NCBI GenBank assembly: GCA_008704415.1
Contig: VXIS01000238.1
Location: 1 to 64,000 of the forward strand
Origin: Sphaerosporella brunnea
Lineage: Eukaryota; Ascomycota; Pezizomycetes; Pezizales; Pyronemataceae
DNA length: 64,000 nt
Reading direction: 5' to 3'
The notes beneath the pieces are model-generated. The model was not told where the DNA came from. It saw only the letters and a program-made list of their open reading frames with translations, and searched no databases. Below, one piece after another: positions 45,701 through 56,660 of the stretch; position 1 is the stretch's first letter; each line of letters begins with the position of its first letter. A program made the position numbers and the translations under genes.

Positions 45701-47189
45701 AGCCGTCAACTACTCTGGCCGCTGTTGGGCGTCGGAGCAGGAGGTACCGAATGCCCTGCCTGCATTAGCAAGCGCTGATAACGGTCAGCATCGGATGAGG
45801 GTTCGTATTGCATAACGGTTAGCCAGTCAGAGACACACGACGTGCGCACTCCACTGCCGCTTGCGGTATGACGCAAGTTGAAATTGCTCCTCCGTCATAC
45901 CCCCTATCAGCTTCACCTGATGGCTGTTTCTTCCAAGCGTTGCTGTCCTACGACATACCAACATGCGGAAGACACTGTCGCCGCCGGTATGCTTGCTGGT
46001 GTTCGGCTGGTTGAGTTATGCTCCCGCCGCACTAACTTCAACGTGTCCTCGTTGGACCTACAAGTTGCCATCCAATGGACCTGGGGTGTTCTGAAACTAT
46101 TCATCGCAACCACAGCGATGCTTTCTGGTGACCACGACGTTTCAAGTGCGTGCCGGTGGGAGTGAGACATCTCCGTGTGTTTGAACATATTCCACAATTC
46201 ACGTAAGCAAGATGGTTGCCATCGAATCTCACGTGATGCAGCCGGTTTTGTCAACGACACGAAAGCAAGCCTGGCAGACGCTGCACATGGCTCTCCCACT
46301 GGACTATGCCGATTCCGTTTCGATCACAGGGTTGCAACAATGGTTTGGACGAATTGTGCCGCAACTCCTTTTGCGGCATTTCCACGTGAGCCGGGATCTC
46401 GACGTTCTTCGTTCCGGACTAATCTCACCGCTGTTTCTGGCGCAATTCTTGAACTTATAGGGCATGCATACCAGCGCACTGAGATGCCGAATCGGTGGTA
46501 GAGACGCCGTAGACGCCGATCAAAATGGCTGCACACTACCGAGTGGTGTTGGCGATGCGATTACGGCAGTCTGTGGGTGGCGAGGTCATTCCGGTTGTCA
46601 GTGGCTGGGTGCTGCAGAATCTACCATCGTCGGGACGGCCAACTCTCGCAATAGCCACGATAAACCTCAGTCCCACCGGCAGTGGATTGCCCCCGGTAAA
46701 ATGTTTGAAGCACCTCACCGCCCCAAAATCCGTCTTCGCACTGCCATCGTGAGATCGCGTCATCACGCGGCTCCCGATTTCCCTATTCAGCGGTCCGCCG
46801 ACACCCTTGGCATCCCGTCGGCGTCAGGGTCGACGACTGCCATCGCAGCAGTGGCTCAGAGTGCACACCACGAAATATGCGACGTGGGAGATCCCGGCCC
46901 AAAGTTGCAGTCTCCGGGCATCAGTCAGTCACCGGTTCTCGTCCAGTCTCAATTATTGCTCAGACTCCCGTTGCCAGCCACAGCATCCTGCAGCGTGTAT
47001 GGTAGAACTTGCTCACCTGCCATACAGACACTGCATCTGTCATCCAGCATGGCAGGGCCCGTGTCTCTACGGCACGCAAGGCGCCCATGGCAGCCGCGCC
47101 ACCCGCAGCCGCTCAACGACACCGGCCACAATCGGCACCCGGGCTGACACCGACCAGCCGGCATCTCCGTCGCGCCTCCGGCTCCACTC
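39746..47189. other. Long stretch with no recognised gene; decayed repeats
   Basis: There is an A run of about 16 at 40246. From about 40.9 kb, faint shared motifs recur: TCTGAC(A/C)GGTACACCTGG-like sequence near 42295, 45387 and 49168, and GGGAGTRGCCAYCC near 42190 and 45260. They suggest a very old repeat family. The plus ORFs 46212-46460 (82 codons from ATG) and 46464-47147 (227 codons from ATG) show no motif. Confidence 0.4.
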
Positions 47190-47815
47190 CCGTCCAAACC
47201 CGGATCAAAACCTGCCTCATCATGACCCCGCTTGGCCAGCAGCTCCTCTCCTTCACGTCCGACAGGCGCCTCCTGCTGGCGCTGCGCGACGCCATCCTAG
47301 GCCACAAGCACATGTACACGATGCACGGCATCGTGCATCGCGACGTCTAGCTGAACAACGTGCTCCTACACCCAAGCGCACCGCCACACGGGTTCCTGAT
47401 TGACTTCGACTTCGCCGTCTCGCGTGCGCGCCACAGCCTCTCATGCGCCGGCTTTATCACCGGAACGTTCATGTATATGTTGATCGACGTCCTCCAGGGT
47501 CTCTGCAAAGAGCCTCACAACGCGATCCACGACCTCGAGTCCTTCTACGACGTGCTGCTCGACATAGGCATCCACTACGACACGGAGAGCAAGCGACCGC
47601 ACCCACGCCACCAGCAACACTGTTCGCCGCTGCCACCGCGCGCCACGACGCCGCCAAGGCGAAGCGCCTGTATCTGGGCGAAACCCCGTTCATGGAAGAC
47701 GTCATGCCGACGCCCAACGATACGATGTTGCGCGTCGCTAGCTCTGCGCTATGCTCAACCGATGGCGCGAACGGATCGCGATGGAGTTTGCGATGAGGGA
47801 GGCGACGGTTTCGTG
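47190..47815 (+). pseudogene. FunK1-type kinase pseudogene, C-terminal half
   Basis: It reads VQTRIKTCLIMTPLGQQLLS, ...ALRDAILGHKHMYTMHGIVHRDV-stop-LNNVLLH, then GFLIDFDFAVSRAR, FITGTF and HDLESFYDVLLDIGIHYD. It aligns closely with residues about 500-640 of the intact kinase at 57766-60036. A TAG at 47348-47350 falls in the HRDVSLNN catalytic loop. A frameshift near 47610 is needed to continue into AKRLYLGETPFMEDVMPTPN. The N-terminal half is absent. It would have been a protein kinase of the fungal FunK1 family. Confidence 0.88.
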
Positions 47816-50498
47816 AAGTCTGGGAGAATAGCGCGTTGTGACAGAAACACTCAACACCGCGGGTCGTGTAGAGTTCGCGGGGGGGTGGGGGCATATTCAT
47901 ATCCTACGCTGCGTATGCACACCGGCACAGCAATTGTAAAGTTTGGACGAGATGCAATCTAACCAAGAGTATTGCGTCCGGGACCTAATGCTTGAAATCG
48001 GGCTCGAATGCTAGTACTTTTTTCTGCAACTCAGTGGATGGATGGATTATGACAGCGCCAATTGCAAGGCCGCAGGCCAAGTGTCCCATCACGTTTACCA
48101 TTGAACACACACTGTGCGCTTGCACTGATCGCGCTCATGTATTGTCAAAGCAAAGCTGGACGGCTGCCACTGCCACGCCCACGGCAGGGAATGATTCCCC
48201 GTTCCTGAGCGATACTGCATCGTGAAAAGTTTCGCATTTTGCACACTGCGGAGGTTAGGCAGGAACGGGATTCAGCGGACCCGTCGCTCTTTGCTTGCTG
48301 GGTGGGAATTACATACCCGAAAACAAGGTGCACGAATCGGACACACACGATGGGGGGCTCACACCTGCCCGCGGTAGCGGCGGCGTGTTTGCAGACCGTG
48401 GAACGAAATGGAATCTGCGCAACGGTTCTTCGCGCTGCGCATGTTTGTGAACCCCAGAAAATGCAGTGGTATTGGAGAGATGAAATGCATTCCGTCGAGA
48501 CCGGGAAGCAATAACTGCGCGGCTGGCTTATCACCTGCGCATCCATCCTTGTTGTGGCCGCTGAAAGTTGGAAAACAACTGGCAATTAGTGCTCCAGTGA
48601 CACGATTCAAAATTGCGCCGTGGGGGGGCATGTAATTGCACTTTGCGGTGTCATACCTGCGCCACTCGGAGGGTTGGCAGCGGGTGCTGGGGCAGCCGGA
48701 ACTGATGTTGCCACTGCGAATTCCGACAGTTTAAATTTGTGTTCATTTGGTATGTGCAGAAGTTGAGTTGGCGGAGTCACATTGCGATAGTCACGGCGCG
48801 GAATGCGTGCGTTGGAAATTGCTTTTATTTAGCGTGTGGAGAAGTTGACTTGGCAGAACCATATTCCAATGGCGACGGGGCGCAGCGAGTGCATTCAGAA
48901 CGTTTAAAGGTGCATCTTCGCCGTTTGGGGTTACCCGGTCCATCTAAGTAATTTTCAGGCGTCGCCGTCTGTCACTCGATCGCTGCACACATGACGTTTC
49001 ACAGATGGTGGCATATAGGATGAGGACCTGCTCCTGCAATACGCCGATCCACTGAATTCCGTCCGACGCCTGTTCATTGCGCGGCATCGCTGCTGATGCC
49101 AGGTCAACGGTGCACGGCACCGGCTCCCCGATCAGGACGCAGTTATATAGTAGGTTGCCGTACCTACTACTGTTCTGACATCTCTACCTGGTCCGTGAGG
49201 GTAGAGGAAGTTTCCACCCCTCTCAGCACTCTGACTCAGCAAAACCACAAACACTGACTGATTGGGCTGCTGCAGATCCGTCCGCCCCGTCGTGGGGTCC
49301 TGAGGAGTTCAGTTCCTCACCGTTGAGTGTGGGAGGGCCCCGTTTATGCGCTGAGTCCACCGCTGTTAACGGCGTGATTGCCGGTGTGGAAGTGGTGAGG
49401 AAATTGCGCCTCCCGCAATCCTCGCAGCCTGCTCTCATCCTACGTTCACCGAGTTTCGGTTTGCCGTGCAGTCACTGTCTAATGGGCTGAATGTCTGGCA
49501 TTAATGCCGTGCTTGATGGGGTTCAATTGGTAAATAAATGGGCCAAATTTCCACCTCCTGCCCCGGCTTTGCTGCCGCCCATCCACGCCACCGTCATACA
49601 TAGGTGTCACCGCCAAATGCTCTAGATCGGGAGTTGTCAACGCTGGTGTGGAATAGACAGAGATATGTCCGAAATCTCCACCTGGCACATCCCCCACACC
49701 TCCTGCGACTCTACTATGTTCACCAGGCCTAGGCCTCATAAACGCGCTGAAGCCGTTGCCTTTGACGCCGCGTCTCTTTGGATGGAACTCTTAACTTTGG
49801 CCCTGCTCGTGCCCCCCCATCCTCGTCCGCCTCACCCTACCACCTTCACCTGGTATTCACCTAGGCAAGCTTGCAGGCGTTCTTGGGTGCACCTGGTGGT
49901 CGCGCAACTAGGGATCGGTTGGTGATTTGTCGCAGCGCAGTATTCGCAGCGCTCCACCTGTCGGTTGACAGACACCAGCTATATAACACTGTGCACGCCA
50001 AACAACAACCCTTCTGGGACTGTCGCAACTACGAAGCTGACCGGACGGTTCGCCCATTTGTGCGAGCAGCTTGCAGGCTCAAACCTCCAGAGCCAGTGTC
50101 GCGCTGGTGAAGAGAACACCGTAGCTGACGGCTCTTTGTTGGGTCCACGAGCCATTTGGGAGCTGACGCATTACGGAGGGTGACGCGACTCGCAAACAGT
50201 GGTTTTCCGACGGTAAGGAGTGGCGTTACTCGCCTGCACCGGGGGGACGCGGTTAAGGTTGCTCAAGCCGCGTTGGAGCGCAGGTGGAGTATTGAAAACC
50301 GATTGGGACATTCAGATAGCCCTAACCCTAAGCTTCTCCACACCCCCGTTCGTATCCGGTCCCGCGTGGTTTGACTAAGCGAGACCTGCTACTTACTCGG
50401 TCACCGCGCACCTCGCCCTAGGCATCTCCCCTCGCTCACTACCACCCGTACTTCGCACAATCCAAACTTCCCCACCGCGTACAACCTCATCCCTCAAC
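47816..50498. other. No recognised gene
   Basis: Short ORFs only. CCCTAACCCTAA at 50320-50331 is two telomere-like units 168 bp upstream of the next gene. The last 100 bp before the ATG at 50499 are C/T-rich, as in many fungal promoters. Confidence 0.4.
50320..50331. promoter_or_regulatory. Telomere-like box upstream of the 50499 gene
   Basis: Two CCCTAA units. Such boxes can bind telomere-type Myb factors in promoters, but here it may equally be chance. The role is inference. Confidence 0.25.
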
Positions 50499-51758
50499 AT
50501 GGACCTATCAGCCCCGCTCAACACGCACGACGCCGACCACCATGTGAAGGTCCTGGCGGTGCCTACTCCTCAGCAACCCCCTTCACCGCTGGCCTCGATG
50601 CCAACCCCCGTCTGTTCTCCAGTGCGTCTTTACGAAGCCCTTGATACGGTGCTCCGACACCGCGCCTCTGGCGAGCCTGTCACTATTTCCGTCGCCACCG
50701 CCGAGGAATACGACAGCCTAGCCACCTTTCTCTGGGAAAAGGTTCGCGCTCGGTGCGAGTTATATCCATCCCGATCGCGTCTGGTCAAAACGTTGGGCTG
50801 CGCAGTAAGCACTTCGAGTGACTGGGTGCTTGCTGTCATGCCAGCCCCAAGCAGCGTCCACGAGATCATTGCCCGGTTTATCATCTCCGAGATAATGGCC
50901 GCCCTGCAGTCGCCTTCATTTCTCCCCGCTTCCTGGCCCCGAACCGTCATCAGGTCCAGAGGCAGGGCCAGTGTATCCTGCCGATATGGAGGCGAACGCT
51001 CCGAGCTTATGCCCGATGGGTCTTTGGCTTTTAAAAATTACGAGGTACCGTGGCTGGTCGTTGAGGTAGCGGACTCCGAGTCGGCCGCTCACATTCAGGA
51101 GAAAATGTCGACATACCTGCGTGGCACCTTGGGAGCTATTTGCTATGGCGTCTGCCTCAACATGCTTACGAGCGTTCAGTTCAACCGTGATATTGTTCAG
51201 CCAAAGCAACATAGTCGGCGGAAGGCCATGGTTAAAGCGGAGATACGCCGTTTACACAATGCTGGAGAAGGAGGATCCAAGGTCTCTGTCAAAGAAAACG
51301 CTGAACGCAACATAGCCCGCCGTCTGCACAAGCAGCCGGACCTCCTTCGCGACCCTGAGGATGACCTCATTCTTCAGCGCCCGGGAAAGTACGTCCTCGC
51401 GACCATCAGCGTCTTCGCTTCCGAGTTGATTACGCTTCCAGACGGCACGCTGCAGTGCCGGATCACCAGTCCCGTCCCACCCACCCCCATCTGGCCACAG
51501 CAGTCGGTCGATGGCTTTTCCGTGAGGTGGAAGGACATCAACCATCCCTATCTGCCTGAAGAAATGCTGCTCACTGAGGCTTTTGTATCTTTCGATCGAC
51601 TTCACTGGATGGTGAACGACGAGTTGACAGCGCCACCGACGGCTGGCTTGCCAAGATACCCGGTTGATATCGCCGTGGTTCCGCCATCCCCAGCTTCGTC
51701 AAGTGATGTTGATGTCTCCAGTGGACATGATAGTGACGATGCCGACTGGAACCCATAA
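50499..51758 (+). CDS. PD-(D/E)XK nuclease-like protein (419 aa)
   Basis: It is a single uninterrupted frame from an ATG (CTCAACATGG), preceded by a pyrimidine-rich leader. Residues about 110-215 look like a PD-(D/E)XK fold. A helix precedes CRYGGERSELMPDGSLAFKN (P172-D173), and PWLVVEVADSES places E189 two residues before A191, where the family usually has K, Q or another residue. That suggests altered or absent cleavage. Residues about 235-290 are basic (KQHSRRKAMVKAEIRRL), possibly contacting nucleic acid. The tail from 398 is Ser/Asp-rich. Restriction-endonuclease-like domains of this sort occur in many basidiomycete proteins of unknown role. It is one of the few plausibly functional host genes here. 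Confidence 0.7.
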   Translation: MDLSAPLNTHDADHHVKVLAVPTPQQPPSPLASMPTPVCSPVRLYEALDTVLRHRASGEPVTISVATAEEYDSLATFLWEKVRARCELYPSRSRLVKTLGCAVSTSSDWVLAVMPAPSSVHEIIARFIISEIMAALQSPSFLPASWPRTVIRSRGRASVSCRYGGERSELMPDGSLAFKNYEVPWLVVEVADSESAAHIQEKMSTYLRGTLGAICYGVCLNMLTSVQFNRDIVQPKQHSRRKAMVKAEIRRLHNAGEGGSKVSVKENAERNIARRLHKQPDLLRDPEDDLILQRPGKYVLATISVFASELITLPDGTLQCRITSPVPPTPIWPQQSVDGFSVRWKDINHPYLPEEMLLTEAFVSFDRLHWMVNDELTAPPTAGLPRYPVDIAVVPPSPASSSDVDVSSGHDSDDADWNP

Positions 51759-53452
51759 GGCATGCAGAGCAATTTATTGAGCTGCGGGGTTTGGGCATTT
51801 AGGGTTTTCTGGTTGTTTGGGGTTCAGTGTTGCGATGAATACGATTGCAACTTGTGTGCTTTCGTTCCTCCACTTGCAATGACGTGAATGGAGCTCTAGA
51901 GTGTACTGTTGACTTCAGGACAGAATGTTGCGGTCGAATCGTAGTTTGTCTTCAGCGAGGCTTCTTGCAGTCTCCATCACTGTGGTTGAAGCTCATGAGA
52001 TTATGCCCGGCCCGCTGCCGGAACAAACCTTTTGGCCACGTGAATCTCCTTCCGACATCCGCATATGGTCTGGGCAGTTGCAAAAACGTCATCAGCTCCA
52101 CTTTCGCCGTAAACCACAGCCACCGGTGGCATGCCCAGACCTAATGAACCACACGCCGCTCCACTGAGCCAGATGATGCTTTACTCCCAAAACCCTGTAC
52201 CATACACGGTGAGCAACGATTCCCAGCGGCGCGAGTTTACTCTCTGGTCCGGGCGAATAGTTCGTTACGCCTGGACCAGACGGCCACGGGGATCTCCGCA
52301 CGTTCAAAGACACCACATTCGAAAGCGGTGCAGGAAAGGAGGACGTTGCGTCGGGAAGTGGAAGAAGGTTTTGTATGAATGCATCCTCACGCGCCACCAG
52401 TTCAGCCCGAAGGCATTCGCTGACGTGAATGCGATTCGTGGCCGCCGTCTGGTTTTGGGTTGTCGTCCGCTCGCTCCACCTCCCGATCCACGTGGAAGGA
52501 GCAAAGCGCTCATGAGGCTGTTGCTGGCCATCACACGAATGCACGCCCCACCTCCCGCCAGCGCGTCCTACCAGCACTGCCTACCCAGTCCGGCACAATC
52601 ACGCTGCCTGCCCATGGATCGTTTACATTCGCGCCCATCCTGATCACGGCATCCACCATGCCCCAGATCAACGCGCGGGGTCCGCGGGAGGGTCCTTTGC
52701 CTTTTTGCGTCGATTGTATCGCGTAGATCGGTCGTCTCAAGCTGGGCAGCCTCAGATTGAGCTTGCTCGCGGGGTGGTTGTTATATACTCCCTGATACGG
52801 GGGCTAAAACTGGCTTGGGAACTGTCCTTTCCTCATTCTCGACTCAATGAGAGGACAGTTCTCTTCGATACACCTCAGGAACATATTCCCCCGATTGATC
52901 CAGGCCGGGCGGGTGCAGCCGCGATGGGTTTTTTGCAAAACAGCAAAGGTGGTTGCACAGCATGTTAAATTCGGCAGGTGAAGCAGTTTTGATAGGCTTT
53001 TTCTGGGTCGGTGTTAGCTGGGGACAAAACCCCGTGGTGCAGGACGTCCATGTCGTTGCAACATTGATTCATCACAATCGCGTCTTTGCGGTCCAGCCCT
53101 CGCCGCAAAGCTTCCGGGACCACAGCGAGGGTTTTATCCATCGTCCCCGTCGTGGTTTCGTCCTCCGGGCTGCACACCATTTCCTTGAAGAGAAAATGTC
53201 TACAATGCCCATCTGGCGTTTATTATGTTCTAAAATGCCGACCGGTTTTAAATGCGCGCTCCATAAATAGTGTGGCTGGACAAGAGGCTGATGCCGGGAC
53301 TCCGGCGGGTGTTTTAGTACTCAAGAGCGGCGAAGGGGAGGCCGCCGCGCGGGCCCACGGCGAAGTGATACAAGGTGAGGATATGTACGCCCGAATGAGG
53401 ACGTGAATTACTACTCTACAACGTCCTCTAGATGAGAAATTCATGATTAGAG
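51759..53452. other. No recognised gene; competing ORFs
   Basis: The plus frame 52131-52643 (170 codons from ATG) and minus frame 52092-52577 overlap; neither product is recognised. 53190-53275 is the inverted partner of 54555-54645 (see that entry). Confidence 0.35.
53190..53275 (+). repeat. Inverted repeat pair, left arm
   Basis: GTCTACAATGCCCATCTGGC...TATTATGTTCT...AATGCCGACCGGTTTTAAATG matches the reverse complement of 54555-54645 with scattered differences. Miniature element F lies between the arms. Confidence 0.75.
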
Positions 53453-54102
53453 CAGGGCTGTCAATAGTCCGGCCGGCCGCCAGGTCAAACGGGGCCCCAC
53501 GGAGTGGGTCAGGTCGGGCCGGTGATGTGGCAGGCCCGACAGGTTCGGGCAGGCATAACAAAAAACTGGATTTCTGATAGGTGCCGGCCGGTGCCCGGTA
53601 GCAAAGAATTAAGGTCAGTTTGGTCATTGTGCCGAACCCGGGGCCACTAAAAGCGCTAATCGTTCGGTGGTCGTTCCGCCGCAGCTAAAGCGTCGATCGC
53701 AATCAAAAAACTGGTCGATCCACGCCATAGAATGCCTCAAATCCTAGCGAGGGAATATCTGGTCTGTGGGGCGGCTTCTCAAATTGATCAGGTCGAGCGT
53801 ATGCAGAGTCACATGGAACAGCGGGCGGCGATGACGGAGGGGTAGCTGGCGGTTGTTCAGGTTGTTGAATCTGTATCTCGCGTTCATGTTTCTTTCCTTG
53901 ATGTATGTGTAAGCAAAAAACTACACATGCCTGGCGGGCCCGCCGGGCGCCGGGTCCTTCTGGGCCTGGCAGGTGCCCGTCGGCGCCTGGGTCACGGTCC
54001 AAAAAGCCTGGTCCAAACGGGCCGTGATTTCAAAAGCCCGTTTCAATCAGTCCGGTTCAGGCCGCGTTCAAAGCCGGACTGGCCGGACTTTTGACAGCCC
54101 TG
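53453..54102 (-). mobile_element. hAT-like miniature element, copy F (650 bp), inverted
   Basis: Reading + it begins CAGGGCTGTCAATAGTCCGG and ends ...GGCCGGACTTTTGACAGCCCTG. The exact 8-bp duplication is GATTAGAG (53445-53452 and 54103-54110). It is very similar to copy B, in reverse. Confidence 0.93.
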
Positions 54103-54348
54103 GATTAGAGCCCAGGAGGGAGCGCCCTGCAGTTGCGTACATTGAGACCTTCCCCGTGACAGCGAGAACACCGTTGAACCCTATCAGGCACGTCCAGAGC
54201 CCCTACAAAAGCAGCCCGGCGTGCGCGCTGTTCCCCAGCTGTGAGACGTGCCGTTTGGGGTCGACCTCGCGCTTTTTTGAACGTAGTAAAAGTTGGAAAT
54301 TCTTGGCCTTCGTGTAGCGACACGCTGTGGTCAGGCGTGGAGAATTAC

Positions 54349-54420
54349 AGGCGGAAGACGTGTAGGCGGAGGTGGAAGACGTGTAGGAGGAGGCGGAAGA
54401 TGTGTAGGTGGAGGCAGAGG
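54349..54420 (+). repeat. 21-bp tandem repeat
   Basis: Three and a half units of GGAAGACGTGTAGGCGGAGGY. The minus frame reads a serine/threonine-rich repeat (SASTYTSSASSYTSSTSAYT). Confidence 0.85.
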
Positions 54421-54554
54421 CGGAAACCGTGCGGGCGGCGAGCGGACGGGGGACGGGGACACCCAAGTCGACGGGACACAGATGAGGACACCTTCCAATA
54501 ATTCTCCTCTCTCAGCCACAGACGGGCATTGTGGACTTTTGTCTTAACGATTTC

Positions 54555-54645
54555 TTTTTCTGTGCGGGCATTTAAAACCGGTCGGGCATTGTAGAACATA
54601 ATACGCGCCAGACGGGCATCGTAGACCTTTTCTCTTTACTTGCAT
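54555..54645 (-). repeat. Inverted repeat pair, right arm
   Basis: Reverse-complement partner of 53190-53275. A further copy of the core (GACGGGCATTGTGGAC) lies at 54522-54537. Confidence 0.75.
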
Positions 54646-55102
54646 CATGTGTGAACGAGAGATGGTACCGCGCAATACGTGCCGACCCGCTATGAACCTG
54701 ATTCGGAAACACGTCTGAATGTGGTCTCCGTGACCATAGCACATCCCAGGACGCGTGATACGAACAGCTGTGATAGCTGTTCAAGCCAGACGTGGTGTGT
54801 CACGCAGCCCCGTGAAGCGTTTACTGTCGGTGCGCGGGTGCGCTTCGGGTTTTGATGTACGATGCGTTTGTCGCGGTAGATTGCTCTTGCACTTTGGAGG
54901 TTGGTGTGGTTAGGGTTGGGCCACTACCAGTTCGCAAAGATCTCGCTTCCCGCGGTTTTTCGACTCCGTATCGAAAATGGATTGCGGGTGGAGTGGGGGC
55001 GCGGTGCGTGGTACTTTGAAAGTATACCCAGAAACACAGATTCCGGTGGCCCCGGGGGAGGTTCGGTGGCGGGGAGATAGACACGCTTCCATTTGCGATG
55101 GT
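54646..55102. other. No recognised gene
   Basis: Only short ORFs. A single TTAGGG lies near 54910. Confidence 0.35.
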
Positions 55103-55110
55103 GTATAAAC

Positions 55111-55998
55111 CAGAGATGGCACCGACCGGGTCACGTTCAATGACCGGGGGGGTCAGTAACGGGTCAGTGAGGTGGTTGATTTAACTGCCGAGGACGATGC
55201 TCTGGATGACCACCAAGCCCAGGCCGCCCCAATCTGGGACCGGCCTTTTGCCATTTCCCTTCAAACCCGGTTTAATTGGGATAGCGGTCTTGTATTTGAC
55301 AACGCAGTGCTCAACGCTTCGAGGTTTCTAGGCCTAGAAGACTTCCTTGAGGCCTTGATGGAACGACAACCGGATCAGCATAGGGAGCTTCACGCTTATG
55401 AGGAGCAGCAAGCGGTGGCTCGGGCAATAAATGGACAGGATGACCATAATCCTTTATTCCTGGACATCGCTGATGCTCTGGGAGACTCCTAGTAAATATC
55501 GCCGAGCGCTCTCGCCGAGCCCCCGCCCCGCCGAGCCCCCGTCGCGTTGTCTCCTTCCGGGCACGCAAGATAGAGCTTCGTTCTTTCCCTTTTCCTTTCG
55601 GTTCTTCTCTGACTCGGCTGCTACTTGATTGTGGAGGGGTCTTCCTTCAGGGAACTTGAACGGTGGCGCGGAAGTCGGTCATGGAGAGAGCCATGGAGAG
55701 ACGGAATTTTTCTTTTTTTTTCCCTATGTTATTTTATTAGTTATACTGTTCAAACCCAAAGACTGGGAAGCTTTGTCCTACGTCCTCTGTTGGTCCGTCG
55801 CACGTTGTCGCTGTGGTGGGTAGTTTGCTGAAGTCAACTCCATGGACAGCTGTGGCGGCTGCGGCATCATGAGCCATCACACACATATCATGTGACTTTT
55901 GACCCCTCGCTGACCCGATCGTTGACCCTGTCACTACTGGGAGGCGCTGACCCGGTCACCTCATTTTTTCGACTGACCCCCGGTCAGTGCCATCTCTG
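55111..55998. mobile_element. Second hAT-type element (888 bp)
   Basis: The ends are CAGAGATGGCACCGACCGGG (55111-55130) and, in reverse complement, CAGAGATGGCACTGACCGGG (55979-55998): 20 bp with one mismatch. An exact 8-bp duplication, GTATAAAC, flanks it (55103-55110 and 55999-56006). Many TGACCC/GGGTCA motifs near both ends resemble the subterminal binding sites seen in hAT elements. Its ends differ from the CAGGGCTG miniature family. It carries one ORF but no recognisable transposase. Confidence 0.92.
55172..55492 (+). CDS. ORF inside the second hAT-type element (106 codons)
   Basis: The frame encodes an acidic product (LTAEDDALDDHQAQAAPIWD...FLGLEDFLEALMERQPDQHR). It opens at a GTG just after a TAA with no ATG, so it is probably an exon remnant or a truncated or captured gene piece. 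It is not recognised. Its position entirely inside the element suggests it moves with it. Confidence 0.35.
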   Translation: MVDLTAEDDALDDHQAQAAPIWDRPFAISLQTRFNWDSGLVFDNAVLNASRFLGLEDFLEALMERQPDQHRELHAYEEQQAVARAINGQDDHNPLFLDIADALGDS

Positions 55999-56099
55999 GT
56001 ATAAACGGCTGGAACACGGACAATTCAAATAAGGTTGTTTGTAGAGCTGAGAGATATGATTTTTCCCTCACTGGGCACCACTCCTGGCCATCAACGATT

Positions 56100-56660
56100 T
56101 GCTTTTGACGATTCTCAACTCGTTCACGCTGGGCACCCCGGACTTCGCCGCATCCATATCCATATCCTCGTCTACGTCCTCCGCGCCTCCACGCCAACAA
56201 CGTCGGCGCCAGACAGTCTCGCGCCTGCTGGTCGAGCGTAAGAAGGACCTTTGCCCAGAACCTGTGTAGAGGTGCTGCTTCGCCATTGCAGTCATCTGTA
56301 GGCGAATGAGTGGCAAACACTGTATGTGGCGTCCGCGGGCCCTGGCGTGTCCGTGATTTGTTGAAGTACACGCACACACATATCAGGACATTCCAGGTCG
56401 TGAGGGCCGTGGTGATGTGATTGCACGGTGGCAATGAAACCTCGCAGCGCATGGACTTGGTGGTGACGGTGCTGTGGGTGGCGCCAGTGCGCTGCCTGCC
56501 CGAGGGTGGAGACTGCCAGGTCAAAGTCGATGCGAAAGGCGCCCGGCGTGCAGGATGTTGGTTTTTGCTGACGTTGTGGCGCAGTACTTTGTGGTGAGGT
56601 GTACATGAACCGGTCGCCTTCCGCATGAGGGCGATGAGCAGGTTTGCGTGGGTTCCTAAT
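56100..56660 (-). pseudogene. Decayed FunK1-like kinase fragment
   Basis: On the minus strand, pieces in three frames add up to the kinase core order. LRHNVSKN followed by KTNILHAG stands for the HRDVSKNNIL catalytic loop. FRIDFDLAVST stands for the DFD loop. HGPHDLE followed by VLICVCVYFNKS stands for the HDLES..YVL helix. At least three frameshifts are needed. It is more decayed than, and belongs to a different subgroup from, the copy at 47.2 kb. Weakly protein-like frames continue upstream to about 57120. The hAT element 55111-55998 lies just downstream. Confidence 0.6.

Noticed and set aside
46464..47147. 227-codon ORF on the plus strand beginning with ATG
   Set aside because: Low-complexity, no domain, and it runs into the region just before the FunK1 pseudogene in a different frame.
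52092..52643. Overlapping 160-170 codon ORFs on both strands
   Set aside because: Neither shows a motif, and both cannot be genes. I could not choose between them, so they are mentioned only as open frames.
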